Counted from the first letter of the stretch, positions 39,611 to 50,657 are shown. The stretch is 64,000 bases of DNA from Gammaproteobacteria bacterium (GCA_017853205.1 JAFMKB010000005.1:1-64000), one strand, 5' to 3'. The notes: generated by a model from the letters alone, not told the origin. Made by a program: numbers and translations.

Positions 39611-40879
39611 TTACTTTGTGAACTCAGGGTAGGCTTCCATTCCGCATTCGGATTGATCTACGCCTTGTTCTTCTTCTTCTTCGCTAACCCGGATTCCCAT
39701 TACCGCTTTGACAGCAAACCACACTATAAGGCTCGTTGCGAATACCCAGCCGAAGATAACAAGCGTGCCGACGAGCTGACCCATAAACGTTGCATCCGGA
39801 TCGGACAGAAGCACGGCGAAGATACCAAAGATACCGACTGTACCGTGTACTGAAATCGCACCGACGGGATCGTCTATCTTAAGCTTGTCGAGGCCGATGA
39901 TGCTGAACACAACTAATGCGCCACCCATCGCGCCAATGATTGTGGCGAGTAGTGGGCTAGGATCAGCGGGTTCTGCTGTAATTGCGACCAATCCGGCAAG
40001 CGCGCCATTGAGCGCCATTGTTAAATCTGCTTTGCCGAAAAGGATGCGAGCAACAAACAAGGCTGCGATTAAACCGCCTGCTGCGGCCGCATTCGTGTTT
40101 AGGAAGACGTTGGCCACTTCGTTCGCTACGCCTACGCCGCCTAGTTTGAGCGTTGAGCCACCGTTAAAGCCGAACCAGCCCATCCATAGAATAAACGTTC
40201 CCAAAGTTGCCATAGGCAGATTCGCGCCTGGGATGGCCTGCGCTGCACCAGTTTTGGCGTTGTATTTGCCCTTGCGAGCGCCGAGTAGCAATACACCTGC
40301 GAGTGCGGCTGATGCGCCTGCGAGGTGAACGATGCCTGATCCGGCGTAGTCGCTATAGCTCAGCGCGCCGATGAAGGGCACGTCTTTGCCGCCCCAAGTC
40401 CAGCCGCCTTCGATAGGGTAAATGAAGCCTGTCATGACAACGGCAAAAGCCAAGAATGCCCAGAGCTTCATACGTTCAGCGACAGCACCCGACACGATCG
40501 ACATCGCAGTAGCAACAAACACTACTTGGAAGAAGAAGTCTGACGCGCCCGAATACACTGCGCCACCGTCGAAGCCTTCCTCGGCAGAATCGAGCAGCAC
40601 CTGCGCGATCGCTGCGTCATCCATTTGCGCAACGGTTGTTACGCCCGATAAGAAATAGCCGCCGTCATACATAAACTGATAGCCGCAGACGAGATACATC
40701 GTACAGGCGATTGCGAACAGTGCGACATTCTTAGTAAGAATTTCTGTCGTATTTTTAGACCGCACGAGTCCCGCCTCGAGCATGGCAAAACCCGCCGCCA
40801 TCCACATGACGAGCGCGCCGCACACGAGAAAATAGAATGTATCCATTGCATACTGCAATTCAAAAATTTGGTTTTCCAC
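39611..40879 (-). CDS. amtB: Ammonium transporter
   Basis: FAMLEAGLVRSKN; GSGIVHLAGASAALAG; VHGTVGIFGIFAV. Confidence 0.95.
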   Translation of the reverse strand: MENQIFELQYAMDTFYFLVCGALVMWMAAGFAMLEAGLVRSKNTTEILTKNVALFAIACTMYLVCGYQFMYDGGYFLSGVTTVAQMDDAAIAQVLLDSAEEGFDGGAVYSGASDFFFQVVFVATAMSIVSGAVAERMKLWAFLAFAVVMTGFIYPIEGGWTWGGKDVPFIGALSYSDYAGSGIVHLAGASAALAGVLLLGARKGKYNAKTGAAQAIPGANLPMATLGTFILWMGWFGFNGGSTLKLGGVGVANEVANVFLNTNAAAAGGLIAALFVARILFGKADLTMALNGALAGLVAITAEPADPSPLLATIIGAMGGALVVFSIIGLDKLKIDDPVGAISVHGTVGIFGIFAVLLSDPDATFMGQLVGTLVIFGWVFATSLIVWFAVKAVMGIRVSEEEEEQGVDQSECGMEAYPEFTK

Positions 40880-40963
40880 CTTGCTTCCTCCCAGCGGGCT
40901 TAAGAAGCGCCGCCCTAATTAATTCGATTTAGTGCTGCTCAACATGCAAACGATGCAAGCTAC

Positions 40964-41374
<411 letters not shown>

Positions 41375-41424
41375 TCAAATGGCTGAACTGATGGGAAAAC
41401 GCGTAGTTACCACCCATTCGGATA

Positions 41425-41440
41425 GCAGGGGTCGTGCCAG
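41425..41440 (-). promoter_or_regulatory. Sigma54 promoter for glnK-amtB
   Basis: Minus strand TGGCAC-GACCC-CTGCT vs TGGCAC-N5-TTGCW. Confidence 0.75.
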
Positions 41441-41576
41441 TTTTGTAAATGACATAAAATACAGATAGTTAGCACGGAATAGATACTAATCACCCCTAAC
41501 CAGCTTGACCGACTACCGGCGTAGTGCTGTGGTTTTGTTCCAACTCGGTGCGCTCGAACCAAGATAAGGCGTGCTA

Positions 41577-41593
41577 TGCACTAAAATAGTGCC
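41577..41593. promoter_or_regulatory. NtrC-like binding site
   Basis: TGCACTAAAATAGTGCC, dyad close to TGCACCAAAATGGTGCA, ~140 nt upstream of the sigma54 element. Confidence 0.6.
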
Positions 41594-41676
41594 TGCGTCA
41601 CAAAAATCAGAAAAGCGCGGGACGTAAGGGGTTTCGGGTGATAGGATTTAAACGACCGTCCTACTGGGTATTTAGA

Positions 41677-41931
41677 ATGGCTAATAAAAATCTTTTAGAC
41701 GAAATCAGTGACAAAGTGGCCAGTCTACTTCCTAAAGCTGAGGCGCTCGGCAGTGAAATGAAAGACGAGCTCAACGCCAAGATACAGAATGCAATAAAGA
41801 GCAGCCTTGAGTCTCTGGATATAGTAACCCGTGAGGAGTTCAACGCTCAGGCGGCTATGCTCGCGCGCGCTGAGGCGAGGGTTGCTGATTTGGAGGCGAG
41901 AGTTACGGAGCTAACGTCAAAAGAGACTTGA
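41677..41931 (+). CDS. ubiK: Ubiquinone biosynthesis accessory factor UbiK (YqiC/BMFP)
   Basis: DEISDKVASLLPKAEALGSEMKDELNAKIQNAIKSSLESLDIVTREEFNAQ. Confidence 0.9.
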   Translation: MANKNLLDEISDKVASLLPKAEALGSEMKDELNAKIQNAIKSSLESLDIVTREEFNAQAAMLARAEARVADLEARVTELTSKET

Positions 41932-42077
41932 GGTCTGGTGCTCAACGGTCGTCTATAAAATGAAGTCTGGCAATTGACGGCGAAGTCGACTATTACGCGT
42001 ATTACCCCAACGGCGACCGCCAGATTATTTTCATCGTACCCAGATAAACGAAGAAGGAAAACCGCTTCTCTCTTTTT

Positions 42078-43682
42078 CTAGAGCAGCCCCTCTAGAGCGG
42101 CGCAGCGGCGGTAGCTTGCAGCTTCTAAAAACTGAGCCTCGCCTACCTCGGTGACGCCGTCGTAGTCTGCAATCGTGCGTGCCATGCGCAATAGTCTATG
42201 AGCTCCACGCGCAGAGACGTTGAGGCTTTCAAGGAGCGTCACTAAATTGGTTTTTTTTAGATCGGTAAGCTGGCAGGCATCTTCGAGAACTGATGCCTTG
42301 AGATCGCTGTTAAGCGCTCCTTGTCTCTGGATTTGATGAGCGCGACAGTCGGCGATCATGCGTCGCCTGCGTCCCCAGAGTTGGTTTTCTTTTTGCGCGC
42401 GCTGCTCGGCCGCCGGCTGACTTGTTTGTGTGCTGAGCAGTTCGGCGTGCGATAGCGATGGCACTTCAATAATAAGATCGAAGCGGTCGATCAATGGACC
42501 AGATACTTTACCGATATAGGCGCGCACTCGCTCTTTCGAACAGCGGCAACGACGCCTTGTATCGCTAGCATAGCCACAGGGGCAGGGATTCATTGCAGCG
42601 ACCAATTGAAAATTGGCAGGAAAGACCACGCGGTACTTCGCACGACTTAGGGTGATTCTGCCGGCTTCAAGAGGCTCTCTTAGCGCGTTCAGCACTTCGG
42701 GCTTGAATTCGGTGAGTTCATCGAGAAACAGCACACCGCGATGCGCAAGGGTGATATCGCCGGGAACTGCGTTAGCACCTCCGCCTACAAGCGAGGGCAT
42801 TGTCGCCGAGTGATGCGGCGCGCGCAGGGGGCGAATGGCTGCGCTGCCGAGCGCGAGGTGTCCGCGCACAGCGGAGCGAATCGATGCAACCTCAAGCATT
42901 TCGTCGCGCGTCATTGGCGGCAAGAGTTTACTCAGCGTTGTTGCGAGCAGCGTCTTTCCCGACCCGGGAGGGCCAAGCATCAAAAGATTATGCCCACCGG
43001 CTGCAGCAATCTCGAGCGCACGCAATGCCCGCGCTTGGCCTCTTATCGGATTGAATGGCACACTGGCTTCGGTGTTAACACTCCTGCGCGAACCTTGTTG
43101 ATCTCTCTTGCGCCTCTTTGCACGTGCTGCATCAAATACGCTAAGAATCGTTGAGTCGTCTGCATTGAGTTCTATCGACAGCGCTATAAGTTCAGAGAGA
43201 GAACCGAGTCCGAGGGCGAGCGTGTAGTCAACGATATCGAGAGCCTCACGGTTAGCTGCAGGTACGACAATTGCACGTCCTTCTTTCCGGGCAGCGAGAA
43301 GCGCCTGGACTACACCGGGCACTGGACGCAAGCTTCCGTCGAGCGCGAGCTCACCAAGCATCTCGATACCGCGAATACTCTCTGAAAATCCTGCGATTTG
43401 CTCCGATGCTACGAGTGTCGCCACAGCAATTGCGAGGTCGTATCGCCCTCCTGCCTTTGGCAGATCGGCGGGCGCAAGGTTTACCGTGACCCGTTGATCT
43501 GGAAACTCAAGAGCCGAATTGATGATTGCGCTCCGCACGCGCTCCCGACTTTCTTTAACCGCTGTCTCCGGAAGCCCTACGAGTGTAAATCCCGGCAATC
43601 CCGCCGAAAGATGCGCCTCGACCATCACCTCTACTGCGTCGATGCCGAGCAACGCGCGCGAGGGTATGCTGGCGATGGTCAT
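42078..43682 (-). CDS. comM: YifB/ComM family Mg-chelatase-like AAA ATPase
   Basis: GIDAVEVMVEAHLSAGLPGFTLVGLPETAVKESRERVRSA; MLGPPGSGKTLLA; MNPCPCGY. Confidence 0.93.
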   Translation of the reverse strand: MTIASIPSRALLGIDAVEVMVEAHLSAGLPGFTLVGLPETAVKESRERVRSAIINSALEFPDQRVTVNLAPADLPKAGGRYDLAIAVATLVASEQIAGFSESIRGIEMLGELALDGSLRPVPGVVQALLAARKEGRAIVVPAANREALDIVDYTLALGLGSLSELIALSIELNADDSTILSVFDAARAKRRKRDQQGSRRSVNTEASVPFNPIRGQARALRALEIAAAGGHNLLMLGPPGSGKTLLATTLSKLLPPMTRDEMLEVASIRSAVRGHLALGSAAIRPLRAPHHSATMPSLVGGGANAVPGDITLAHRGVLFLDELTEFKPEVLNALREPLEAGRITLSRAKYRVVFPANFQLVAAMNPCPCGYASDTRRRCRCSKERVRAYIGKVSGPLIDRFDLIIEVPSLSHAELLSTQTSQPAAEQRAQKENQLWGRRRRMIADCRAHQIQRQGALNSDLKASVLEDACQLTDLKKTNLVTLLESLNVSARGAHRLLRMARTIADYDGVTEVGEAQFLEAASYRRCAALEGLL

Positions 43683-43759
43683 TTTGATTCTCCGACTGCG
43701 TATTCTCAGTACTAGTAATAGGCCGTGATTTAAAAAATCACAAAAAAAAGCGCAAAAAA

Positions 43760-43779
43760 AATGAGCCCGAAGGCTCATT
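43760..43779 (-). terminator. Rho-independent terminator upstream of comM
   Basis: Minus strand AATGAGCC-TTCG-GGCTCATT followed by T tract, downstream of cytochrome c5 gene. Confidence 0.9.
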
Positions 43780-43805
43780 CTTTATAACGCGTACTTAACT
43801 TACGC

Positions 43806-44156
43806 TTATTTGCTGCTGTCGATCATGTACTGGACCAATGCTTTGATGTCATCGTCGTTACAAGTAAAGCAAAGACCTTTAGGGGGCATGTTGTTGATGC
43901 CGGCAATGGCATTTGTGACTACTTGATCCATTCCCTTCTCGAGTCGCGCTGTCCATGCGTCGGCATTGCCTGGTCCAACTTTTGGCGCGCCTGCAGCACC
44001 ACTGCTGTGGCATGCGAAGCAGGATGCCATGTAAGTCGTTTCGGCATTGAAGCCGTCGCTTACTTGGGCAAGTTCAGTTGATTGCTGCGCATCGGCGAAG
44101 CTAGTTGACGCGAAAAGCGCCGCTGAGAGGAACAGTCCAGTTTTTAGATTTAACAC
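43806..44156 (-). CDS. c5-type cytochrome
   Basis: Signal peptide; CFACH heme motif; MPPKGLCFTCNDDDIKALVQYM. Confidence 0.9.
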   Translation of the reverse strand: MLNLKTGLFLSAALFASTSFADAQQSTELAQVSDGFNAETTYMASCFACHSSGAAGAPKVGPGNADAWTARLEKGMDQVVTNAIAGINNMPPKGLCFTCNDDDIKALVQYMIDSSK

Positions 44157-44228
44157 GTCGAACTCCTTACCTAGGTTGGTACTTGCTGTGTTTGAACTTA
44201 ATTTACGGTGTTTGATAAAACGTGGTTT

Positions 44229-44708
44229 CTACTTGGCGACCATGTAGTTCACGATCGCTTGGAGATCGTCGGCGCTGCACGTCATACAGAGACCTTTCGC
44301 AGGCATGGCGTTAATGCCGTTCATGACATTGACCATGACCGCATCCATCCCTTTCTCCATGCGCGCGTCCCAAGCGGCTTTGTCGCCGAGCTTAGGTGCA
44401 TTAGCGACACCCGCCGCATGACAGGCGTTGCAGTTAGCCCTATAGGTTGCCTCGGCGTCGAAACCTGACGCTGCAACCTCAACAACCTCTGCGGCATCTT
44501 CGATAGGTGAAGCAGCCATCGGGGCGGCTGTAACCGGCGCCGTGGCAGCTGGCTGAGCAGTCATGCCTACCTTGTTGCCTACACAGGGCTGGCCGGCGAG
44601 ACAAACCTGCCGTGCGGGGCGAATATTGTCTGCTGCGGTCTGTGCGTAGGCGCCACCGGCAGCGACTAAACAGCTCAGTGCTGCTGCTGCGAACAGTTTT
44701 TGAATCAT
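44229..44708 (-). CDS. c5-type cytochrome
   Basis: Signal peptide; CNACH heme motif; MPAKGLCMTCSADDLQAIVNYMV. Confidence 0.9.
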   Translation of the reverse strand: MIQKLFAAAALSCLVAAGGAYAQTAADNIRPARQVCLAGQPCVGNKVGMTAQPAATAPVTAAPMAASPIEDAAEVVEVAASGFDAEATYRANCNACHAAGVANAPKLGDKAAWDARMEKGMDAVMVNVMNGINAMPAKGLCMTCSADDLQAIVNYMVAK

Positions 44709-44810
44709 TTAAGGTGCTCCATTGGCATTTTTCTGGCGCGAATTATAGCCGTTTTCGCCACCTCTGGCGAATAACCTTCTATTTTTTACTGATATAACGA
44801 CAAGAAGCTG

Positions 44811-46265
44811 TCAGGGACTTGCTGGTTCGATGACCATTTTGATCGGAGTCGAGTTATAAAAAACAGTACCGGGGTCGCTGTCGAGGCCGTAGCCAAGTAG
44901 AAAATCGACGTCCAGCGACGTAATACCAAGGGTTGTCGGTACCACCGCGTCGAGCATGATGACCTCTTCGTTAGCGCTGAGTGCGCCTTGTCGATGCTTA
45001 GGAAAGGGGCGCGAATTGTCCACACGTTCGACGAAAACGCCGGCAGAATTGAGAGCGAAAATCTGATCACCGGTTATCGCAGCGGCTACCACGAAGCCCG
45101 CCTTGCCAATATCCTGCTCAGCGACAGCAATCTGGCCTATGACTTTAATCGATTCGTCGGCGCCAAAGCGTGATTGATAGAAGACCCCGTTGCTGTTGGA
45201 CGCAGCACCAGTAATCGTCCCGCGAGCTGGCGTATCGCTCGTGCTAATCACGGGGCCGAGTGGCAATGGATAACCGCTTTGATAGTGCGCGGTAAGCGAG
45301 TAGTCGCCTTCGGTGACACACCCGGGGTCGACCTGTTTGTCGAAGGTATTTGCAAGCACAAGGTAGCTGCCCGGGTTGAGCTGACGGGTGAGCGTCGAGC
45401 TGCAGCCTTCGGCTGATTTGTCATCGTAGTCAATGACAGTAAGGTTTAAATCAGAAATGAGCAGCACCGAATCGAGCGAGCTGGAGGTCATGGTTAAGGA
45501 GAGCGTTGCCGCCTTTTCTAAATCGATGCGGTAGAGGTCGATGTAGCTGAAGTCCGTGCCGCCGGCGGTAATCTGAGCAACAGTGCAGTCTCCTTCAGAG
45601 AGGCTGTTGGTTTTCTCTCCGAGCACGAGCGCATTCTGCGTGCAGCTCGAAAGCGCGGTGTAGAGCGCCTCGACGCCGGCGAGGTCGTCTTCGGTTGGTC
45701 GATCGATATCGCCAATACTCGGTGCCATGATCGCAAGCTCTTGGGATTCGTGCTCGAGCCCAATGACATGACCAAGCTCGTGAATCGCGACGCGGCGGAA
45801 GTCGATTCGACGGTTGCTGCCAGGATAGAGCGCGCCATCATAAATGTCATACCGAACGTCGCTGTTAATCACGATGTCGGCCTCAAAAATATTTGGTTCA
45901 CCGAGTAGCGTAGTTGACAGGCGGCGCAGGGTAACCGCGAGGGTATTGGCGCCGTATTCGGAGCCGCAGACCTCGTTAGTAAAGTCGACGCTGTTTAGTC
46001 CATCCTCAAGGCAGGGGTCGATAGGTTGTTCGATCACAGCAAAATCGAAGACGGTCTTGTCGTCCCAATCTGCAATCGCGGCGAGAAACGAATCGTGCCA
46101 CGCAATGCCTGAGGGAGATTCGCCAATAAGGCTCACATAGAAGTCAGTCGTGCCGCCTTTCCATTTAGAACCGGAAATCTCGAACGCAGCACTCTGCGCG
46201 CTAGCAAAAAAAAGCGCGAGTGAAGCCGCAATGGGAGCAAAAATCTTACTGCCTGTAGCTGCCAT
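44811..46265 (-). CDS. Secreted matrixin-like zinc metalloprotease with C-terminal extension
   Basis: Signal peptide; HELGHVIGLEHES (HExxHxxGxxH); start uncertain (46265 or 46292). Confidence 0.8.
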   Translation of the reverse strand: MAATGSKIFAPIAASLALFFASAQSAAFEISGSKWKGGTTDFYVSLIGESPSGIAWHDSFLAAIADWDDKTVFDFAVIEQPIDPCLEDGLNSVDFTNEVCGSEYGANTLAVTLRRLSTTLLGEPNIFEADIVINSDVRYDIYDGALYPGSNRRIDFRRVAIHELGHVIGLEHESQELAIMAPSIGDIDRPTEDDLAGVEALYTALSSCTQNALVLGEKTNSLSEGDCTVAQITAGGTDFSYIDLYRIDLEKAATLSLTMTSSSLDSVLLISDLNLTVIDYDDKSAEGCSSTLTRQLNPGSYLVLANTFDKQVDPGCVTEGDYSLTAHYQSGYPLPLGPVISTSDTPARGTITGAASNSNGVFYQSRFGADESIKVIGQIAVAEQDIGKAGFVVAAAITGDQIFALNSAGVFVERVDNSRPFPKHRQGALSANEEVIMLDAVVPTTLGITSLDVDFLLGYGLDSDPGTVFYNSTPIKMVIEPASP

Positions 46266-47322
46266 CGAGAATTGCCTTCCACCACTCTTCATTATGTAAA
46301 TACCAATCGACCGTTTTTGCGAGACCGCTATCGAAGGTTTCTGCGGGAACAAAGCCAAGCTCTTCACCGATCTTTGAGGCGTCTATCGCGTAGCGGGTGT
46401 CATGGCCAGGGCGATCGGTGACAAAGGTAATAAGTGACTTTGCGCTCTGACCGACAGCGCAGGGTGAGTCTGGGAAACGCGCTGCGAGCGTTGGGTCAGC
46501 GGCAAACCGCGCATCGAATAACTCGCATAGGAGGGTTACCACATCGAGATTGCGCCACTCGTTGTGGCCACCAATGTTATACGTCTCGCCGACGCGACCG
46601 GCTTTGATCACGCGCTCGATGCCGCGATTATGGTCGTCTACAAACAGCCAGTCGCGAATCTGAGAGCCGTCACCATAAATCGGCAGCGCCTTACCGCCAA
46701 GAATATTTAGCATACACAGCGGCAATAGTTTTTCCGGAAACTGGAAAGGGCCGTAGTTATTCGAGCAGTTGCTGGTCGTGACCCTCAAGCCAAACGTATG
46801 GTGATAAGCGCGCACTAGATGATCGCTTGCGGCCTTGCTTGCCGCATAGGGTGAATTAGGCGCGTAGGGCGTGGTTTCGCTAAACGCAGGATCGGTTGCG
46901 AGCAGGGTGCCATAAACTTCGTCGGTCGAGACGTGATGAAAATGATTGTTGCGCGTGGCGTCGCTCTGGAGCCAGCAATTCTTAACCGCTTTCAGCAGCG
47001 TATGCGTGCCAACGATATTAGTTTCAATAAACGCGTCCGGACCGGTAATCGAGCGGTCGACATGACTCTCTGCGGCAAAGTGAACCAGCGTGTCAATTGC
47101 GTGATCGTGAAGTACTGTTTCGACCAGCGCCTGATCGGTAATGGATCCTTCGACAAAGGTGAACCAGGGAGCGCCCAACGCGCCTTGTAAGTTGTTGAGG
47201 TTGCCCGCGTAGGTCAGACAGTCGAGTGCAACCAGCGTGTCGTCGGGATTTGCATTGTGCCAATAATGGATAAAGTTGGCGCCGATAAAACCGGCGGCGC
47301 CGGTGACGAGAAGCTTGCTCAT
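46246..47322 (-). CDS. rfbB: dTDP-glucose 4,6-dehydratase
   Basis: VTGAAGFIGANFIHYW; HVSTDEVYG; YAASKAASDHLVRAYHHTFGL. Confidence 0.95.
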   Translation of the reverse strand: MSKLLVTGAAGFIGANFIHYWHNANPDDTLVALDCLTYAGNLNNLQGALGAPWFTFVEGSITDQALVETVLHDHAIDTLVHFAAESHVDRSITGPDAFIETNIVGTHTLLKAVKNCWLQSDATRNNHFHHVSTDEVYGTLLATDPAFSETTPYAPNSPYAASKAASDHLVRAYHHTFGLRVTTSNCSNNYGPFQFPEKLLPLCMLNILGGKALPIYGDGSQIRDWLFVDDHNRGIERVIKAGRVGETYNIGGHNEWRNLDVVTLLCELFDARFAADPTLAARFPDSPCAVGQSAKSLITFVTDRPGHDTRYAIDASKIGEELGFVPAETFDSGLAKTVDWYLHNEEWWKAILDGSYRQ

Positions 47323-47369
47323 AGTGACCTACTGCATACTTTTTAATGGGCTTCGCATTGTAGCGGTTT

Positions 47370-48272
47370 TTATGGTCGAGTACGTAATGACAAACAGCGC
47401 GTCAATTCGGCCTGCCAGGAAGTGGCTGGACAATCGAGTTCGGCAAACGCGCGACGACGGCTCATTACACTGTAAGCTGGCCGTCGAGCAGGTGTCGGAT
47501 AGTCGCTCGTGGGAATAGGAATGAGTTCACAGCGCGAGGTTAACTGTCCTGCCGCGAGCGCCTGTTTCTGAATTTCGCAGGCAAAATCGAACCACGTGAT
47601 CACCGCGCCATCGCTCCAGTGAAAAATGCCGGTGGGTAGTCCCTGACCATCGTTTAGGTGTTTGCTCGCCGCCGAGACTATTACCGAGGCGAGGCTGCGG
47701 GTTGAAGTCGGCGACCCAGTCTGATCATCTACAATCGACAGTGTGTCGCGTTCGCTCATGAGTCTAAGCATCGTGTTGACAAAATTTGCGCCGTGCTCGC
47801 TGTAAAGCCACGAAGTGCGAATAATCATAGCGTCCGATTTGCGCGCTAATAAGGCTTTTTCACCCGCAAGCTTGCTTGCGCCATAGACTCCCAAAGGCCT
47901 TGTCGCTGCGTCTTCCGAATAGGGCGTGCCCGCCATCCCATCGAAGACGAAGTCGGTCGAAATATGCAGCAAAGGACACTCGCTTGATTCGGCGAGAGTG
48001 GCAACGCCGCGCTCGTTTATTGCGAAGGCTGCGCTCTTTTCAGATTCTGCTCTATCGACTGCGGTATAGGCTGCGGCATTGATGATCAGATCAGGTTTCA
48101 GCGCAGCGAGAGATGACTGCACAGCAGTGGCGTCAGCGATATCGAGATCGGAGCGAGTCATTGCAACTAACTCGTGCCGCGAAAGTGAGGATTCTGGCCA
48201 CAGTGTCACGAGGGTTTGCCCAAGCTGACCGCCCGCACCCGTCAAAATAACTCGGCCAGAGGACTTACTCAT
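47370..48272 (-). CDS. rfbD: dTDP-4-dehydrorhamnose reductase
   Basis: LTGAGGQLGQTL; NAAAYTAVDRAESE; STDFVFDG; YGASKLAGE. Confidence 0.92.
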   Translation of the reverse strand: MSKSSGRVILTGAGGQLGQTLVTLWPESSLSRHELVAMTRSDLDIADATAVQSSLAALKPDLIINAAAYTAVDRAESEKSAAFAINERGVATLAESSECPLLHISTDFVFDGMAGTPYSEDAATRPLGVYGASKLAGEKALLARKSDAMIIRTSWLYSEHGANFVNTMLRLMSERDTLSIVDDQTGSPTSTRSLASVIVSAASKHLNDGQGLPTGIFHWSDGAVITWFDFACEIQKQALAAGQLTSRCELIPIPTSDYPTPARRPAYSVMSRRRAFAELDCPATSWQAELTRCLSLRTRP

Positions 48273-48810
48273 AAGTGGGGGCGTCTTCGAAACGTTTGCC
48301 CGCTTCGTCTTTCGCTGAGAGCAGTGGCGATGAACCGACTAAGGGCCAGTCGATACCGATTGTTTCGTCGTTCCACAAAAGTGATTGATCATCGCTCGCA
48401 TCGTAATAGTCGGTGCATTTGTAAATAAGCTCGGCGCTTTGGCTGGTAACATAAAATCCATGGGCGAAACCCGGCGGTACCCAGAGCTGCCGTTTGTTCT
48501 CGGCTGACAGTTCAACGCCAACCCAACGTCCGAATGTAGGCGAACTTCGGCGCATATCGACGGCAACATCGAAGAGACTGCCGCTGCCCACGCGCACAAG
48601 TTTCCCCTGTGGGTGTTTAAGCTGGTAATGAAGACCTCGAAGTGTGCCCTGACTCGAGAGACTCTGATTGTCCTGCACAAAATCGAGCGTGATGCCGCGA
48701 TCGGTAAAATGCGTTTTGCGAAATGTTTCCATGAAGTAGCCGCGCGAATCGCCATGCACGGTTGGCTCAAACAGCAGCACATCGGGGATAGCGGTTGCGG
48801 TGATTTTCAT
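48265..48810 (-). CDS. rfbC: dTDP-4-dehydrorhamnose 3,5-epimerase
   Basis: [41 protein letters not shown]. Confidence 0.95.
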   Translation of the reverse strand: MKITATAIPDVLLFEPTVHGDSRGYFMETFRKTHFTDRGITLDFVQDNQSLSSQGTLRGLHYQLKHPQGKLVRVGSGSLFDVAVDMRRSSPTFGRWVGVELSAENKRQLWVPPGFAHGFYVTSQSAELIYKCTDYYDASDDQSLLWNDETIGIDWPLVGSSPLLSAKDEAGKRFEDAPTYE

Positions 48811-49688
48811 GCGCGATTCTCTTCTTCAAGCAGCTGTTGAAGATAAGCGCCGTAGCCACTTTTTTCGAGCGTTTTAGCAAGCCCGGCGAGCTGCGCGCGG
48901 TCGATAAAGCCTTGCCGGTAAGCGATTTCTTCGGGACAACCGATCTTTAGGCCTTGGCGCTCTTCGAGCACGCGTATAAACACGGCGGCATCGAGTAGCG
49001 ACTGCACGGTACCGGTATCGAGCCAAGCCGTGCCGCGCTCGAATAGCTCGACTTTAAGGGACTTTCGTTCCAAATAAACTTTGTTAACGTCGGTAATTTC
49101 AAGTTCTCCGCGCGCCGAAGGCTTTATATTTTTTGCAATATCGATAACGTCGTTGTCGTACATATACAGACCGGTGACGGCATAGTGCGACTTCGGTTTA
49201 GCCGGCTTTTCCTCAAGATCTATCGCATTGTTGTCTGCGTCCAATTGCACCACACCGTAGCGCTCGGGGTCTGTGACATAGTAGGCAAAAACGCTTGCGC
49301 CGCTTTCTTGATTGACAGCACTTCGCAAGGTCTCTTCAATTTGATGGCCGTAAAAAATATTGTCGCCAAGAATTAGGCACACGCGGCTATCGCCGATAAA
49401 GTCTTCGCCGATGAGAAACGCCTGCGCGAGTCCTTCGGGTTTTGGCTGCTGCGCATAGCTCAGCCGTATTCCCCACGACGAGCCGTCGCCGAGAAGTTTT
49501 TCAAACATCGGCGCATCTTCGGGCGTGGTGATGATGAGTATGTCGCGAATGCCCGCTTGCATGAGTGTCGCCAGCGGATAATAAATCATCGGCTTGTCGT
49601 AAACGGGCATAAGCTGTTTAGACGCCGCGAGCGTCATGGGGTGTAGCCGGCTTCCGCTGCCCCCCGCGAGGATAATTCCTTTGGTCAT
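48807..49688 (-). CDS. rfbA: Glucose-1-phosphate thymidylyltransferase
   Basis: [37 protein letters not shown]. Confidence 0.97.
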   Translation of the reverse strand: MTKGIILAGGSGSRLHPMTLAASKQLMPVYDKPMIYYPLATLMQAGIRDILIITTPEDAPMFEKLLGDGSSWGIRLSYAQQPKPEGLAQAFLIGEDFIGDSRVCLILGDNIFYGHQIEETLRSAVNQESGASVFAYYVTDPERYGVVQLDADNNAIDLEEKPAKPKSHYAVTGLYMYDNDVIDIAKNIKPSARGELEITDVNKVYLERKSLKVELFERGTAWLDTGTVQSLLDAAVFIRVLEERQGLKIGCPEEIAYRQGFIDRAQLAGLAKTLEKSGYGAYLQQLLEEENRA

Positions 49689-49703
49689 AATTCTCTCTGG
49701 TGC

Positions 49704-50657
49704 CTAAATTTTAGTGCTTTGGCGCACAAGCGTGTCGAGCTGCGCAAAAAAAGTAGTCGTCGGCTCGAAGCCCAATTCGGTTCTTGCCGACTGGTTGTCG
49801 AAAAGATTGTCGCGTGTCAGGTTTCGGTAGGTTCGCAGCCCGATACCGCTGCGAAAAATTCGCAGTTTTTCAAAGAGTTCTGCTAACCCCGAAGCTGCAA
49901 ATAATACCATAGCGGGGAGACGCCAATGTGACGGGCGCCTCTCGGCGGCCGTGTAAATCGCCTCCTCAATCGCATTGATCCGGTAGTCGCAGCCATCGGT
50001 GAGTATTACCGTAAGTGCAAGTTTTGTAGGCGAGTCGGCGGGACTTAAGTGAGTCGCCGCGAGGAGCAGCGCACTCACCACATCCTCGACGCCGACAAGC
50101 GAGAGTCTGTTGCTAAGCGCGGGTAAGCGCGGCAGAACACCGGAGGAGATGAGCCGAATCATTGTTGCAATATTGCCGCGCATCCCGACACCATAGATAT
50201 TTACCGCGCGCAAAATGACCACCTCAATCGAACCCGCCGCTGCGGCGGCGATCAGCGCCTCCTCGACGCGGCGCTTGTCGCGCCCATAGTGAAGTGAGTC
50301 ATCTAAACTGAGTGTGCTGCTCAAGAAAACGAAGCGCCTCACGCCAGCGTCAATTGCGGCGTGCAGCAATGCCAGCGAACCGTCGAGATTAATCGCGCGC
50401 GCCTCGGCACTGGCAGCGTTGCCGACGTGGGCGATTCCCGCGAGGTGAATTACGGTGTCGACTCCTTCGCAGGCGCGCTGTAAGGAATGGGGGTCGCGGA
50501 GATCGCCAACGCAAGACTCAAAGTGTAAAGGCGCATCACTTGGCTGCCGCACCAGCACACGCAGGATAGATGGGCGCTGATGACTTGTTGAGAGCCGTGT
50601 GAGCAACGCGTTACCGACGAAGCCGCTGCCACCGGTAATAAGCCAAGCCTCACTCAA
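49704..50657 (-). CDS. NAD-dependent epimerase/dehydratase family protein
   Basis: WLITGGSGFVGNALL; HLAGIAHV; FLSSTLSLDDSLHYGRDKRRVEEALI. Confidence 0.85.
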   Translation of the reverse strand: MSEAWLITGGSGFVGNALLTRLSTSHQRPSILRVLVRQPSDAPLHFESCVGDLRDPHSLQRACEGVDTVIHLAGIAHVGNAASAEARAINLDGSLALLHAAIDAGVRRFVFLSSTLSLDDSLHYGRDKRRVEEALIAAAAAGSIEVVILRAVNIYGVGMRGNIATMIRLISSGVLPRLPALSNRLSLVGVEDVVSALLLAATHLSPADSPTKLALTVILTDGCDYRINAIEEAIYTAAERRPSHWRLPAMVLFAASGLAELFEKLRIFRSGIGLRTYRNLTRDNLFDNQSARTELGFEPTTTFFAQLDTLVRQSTKI

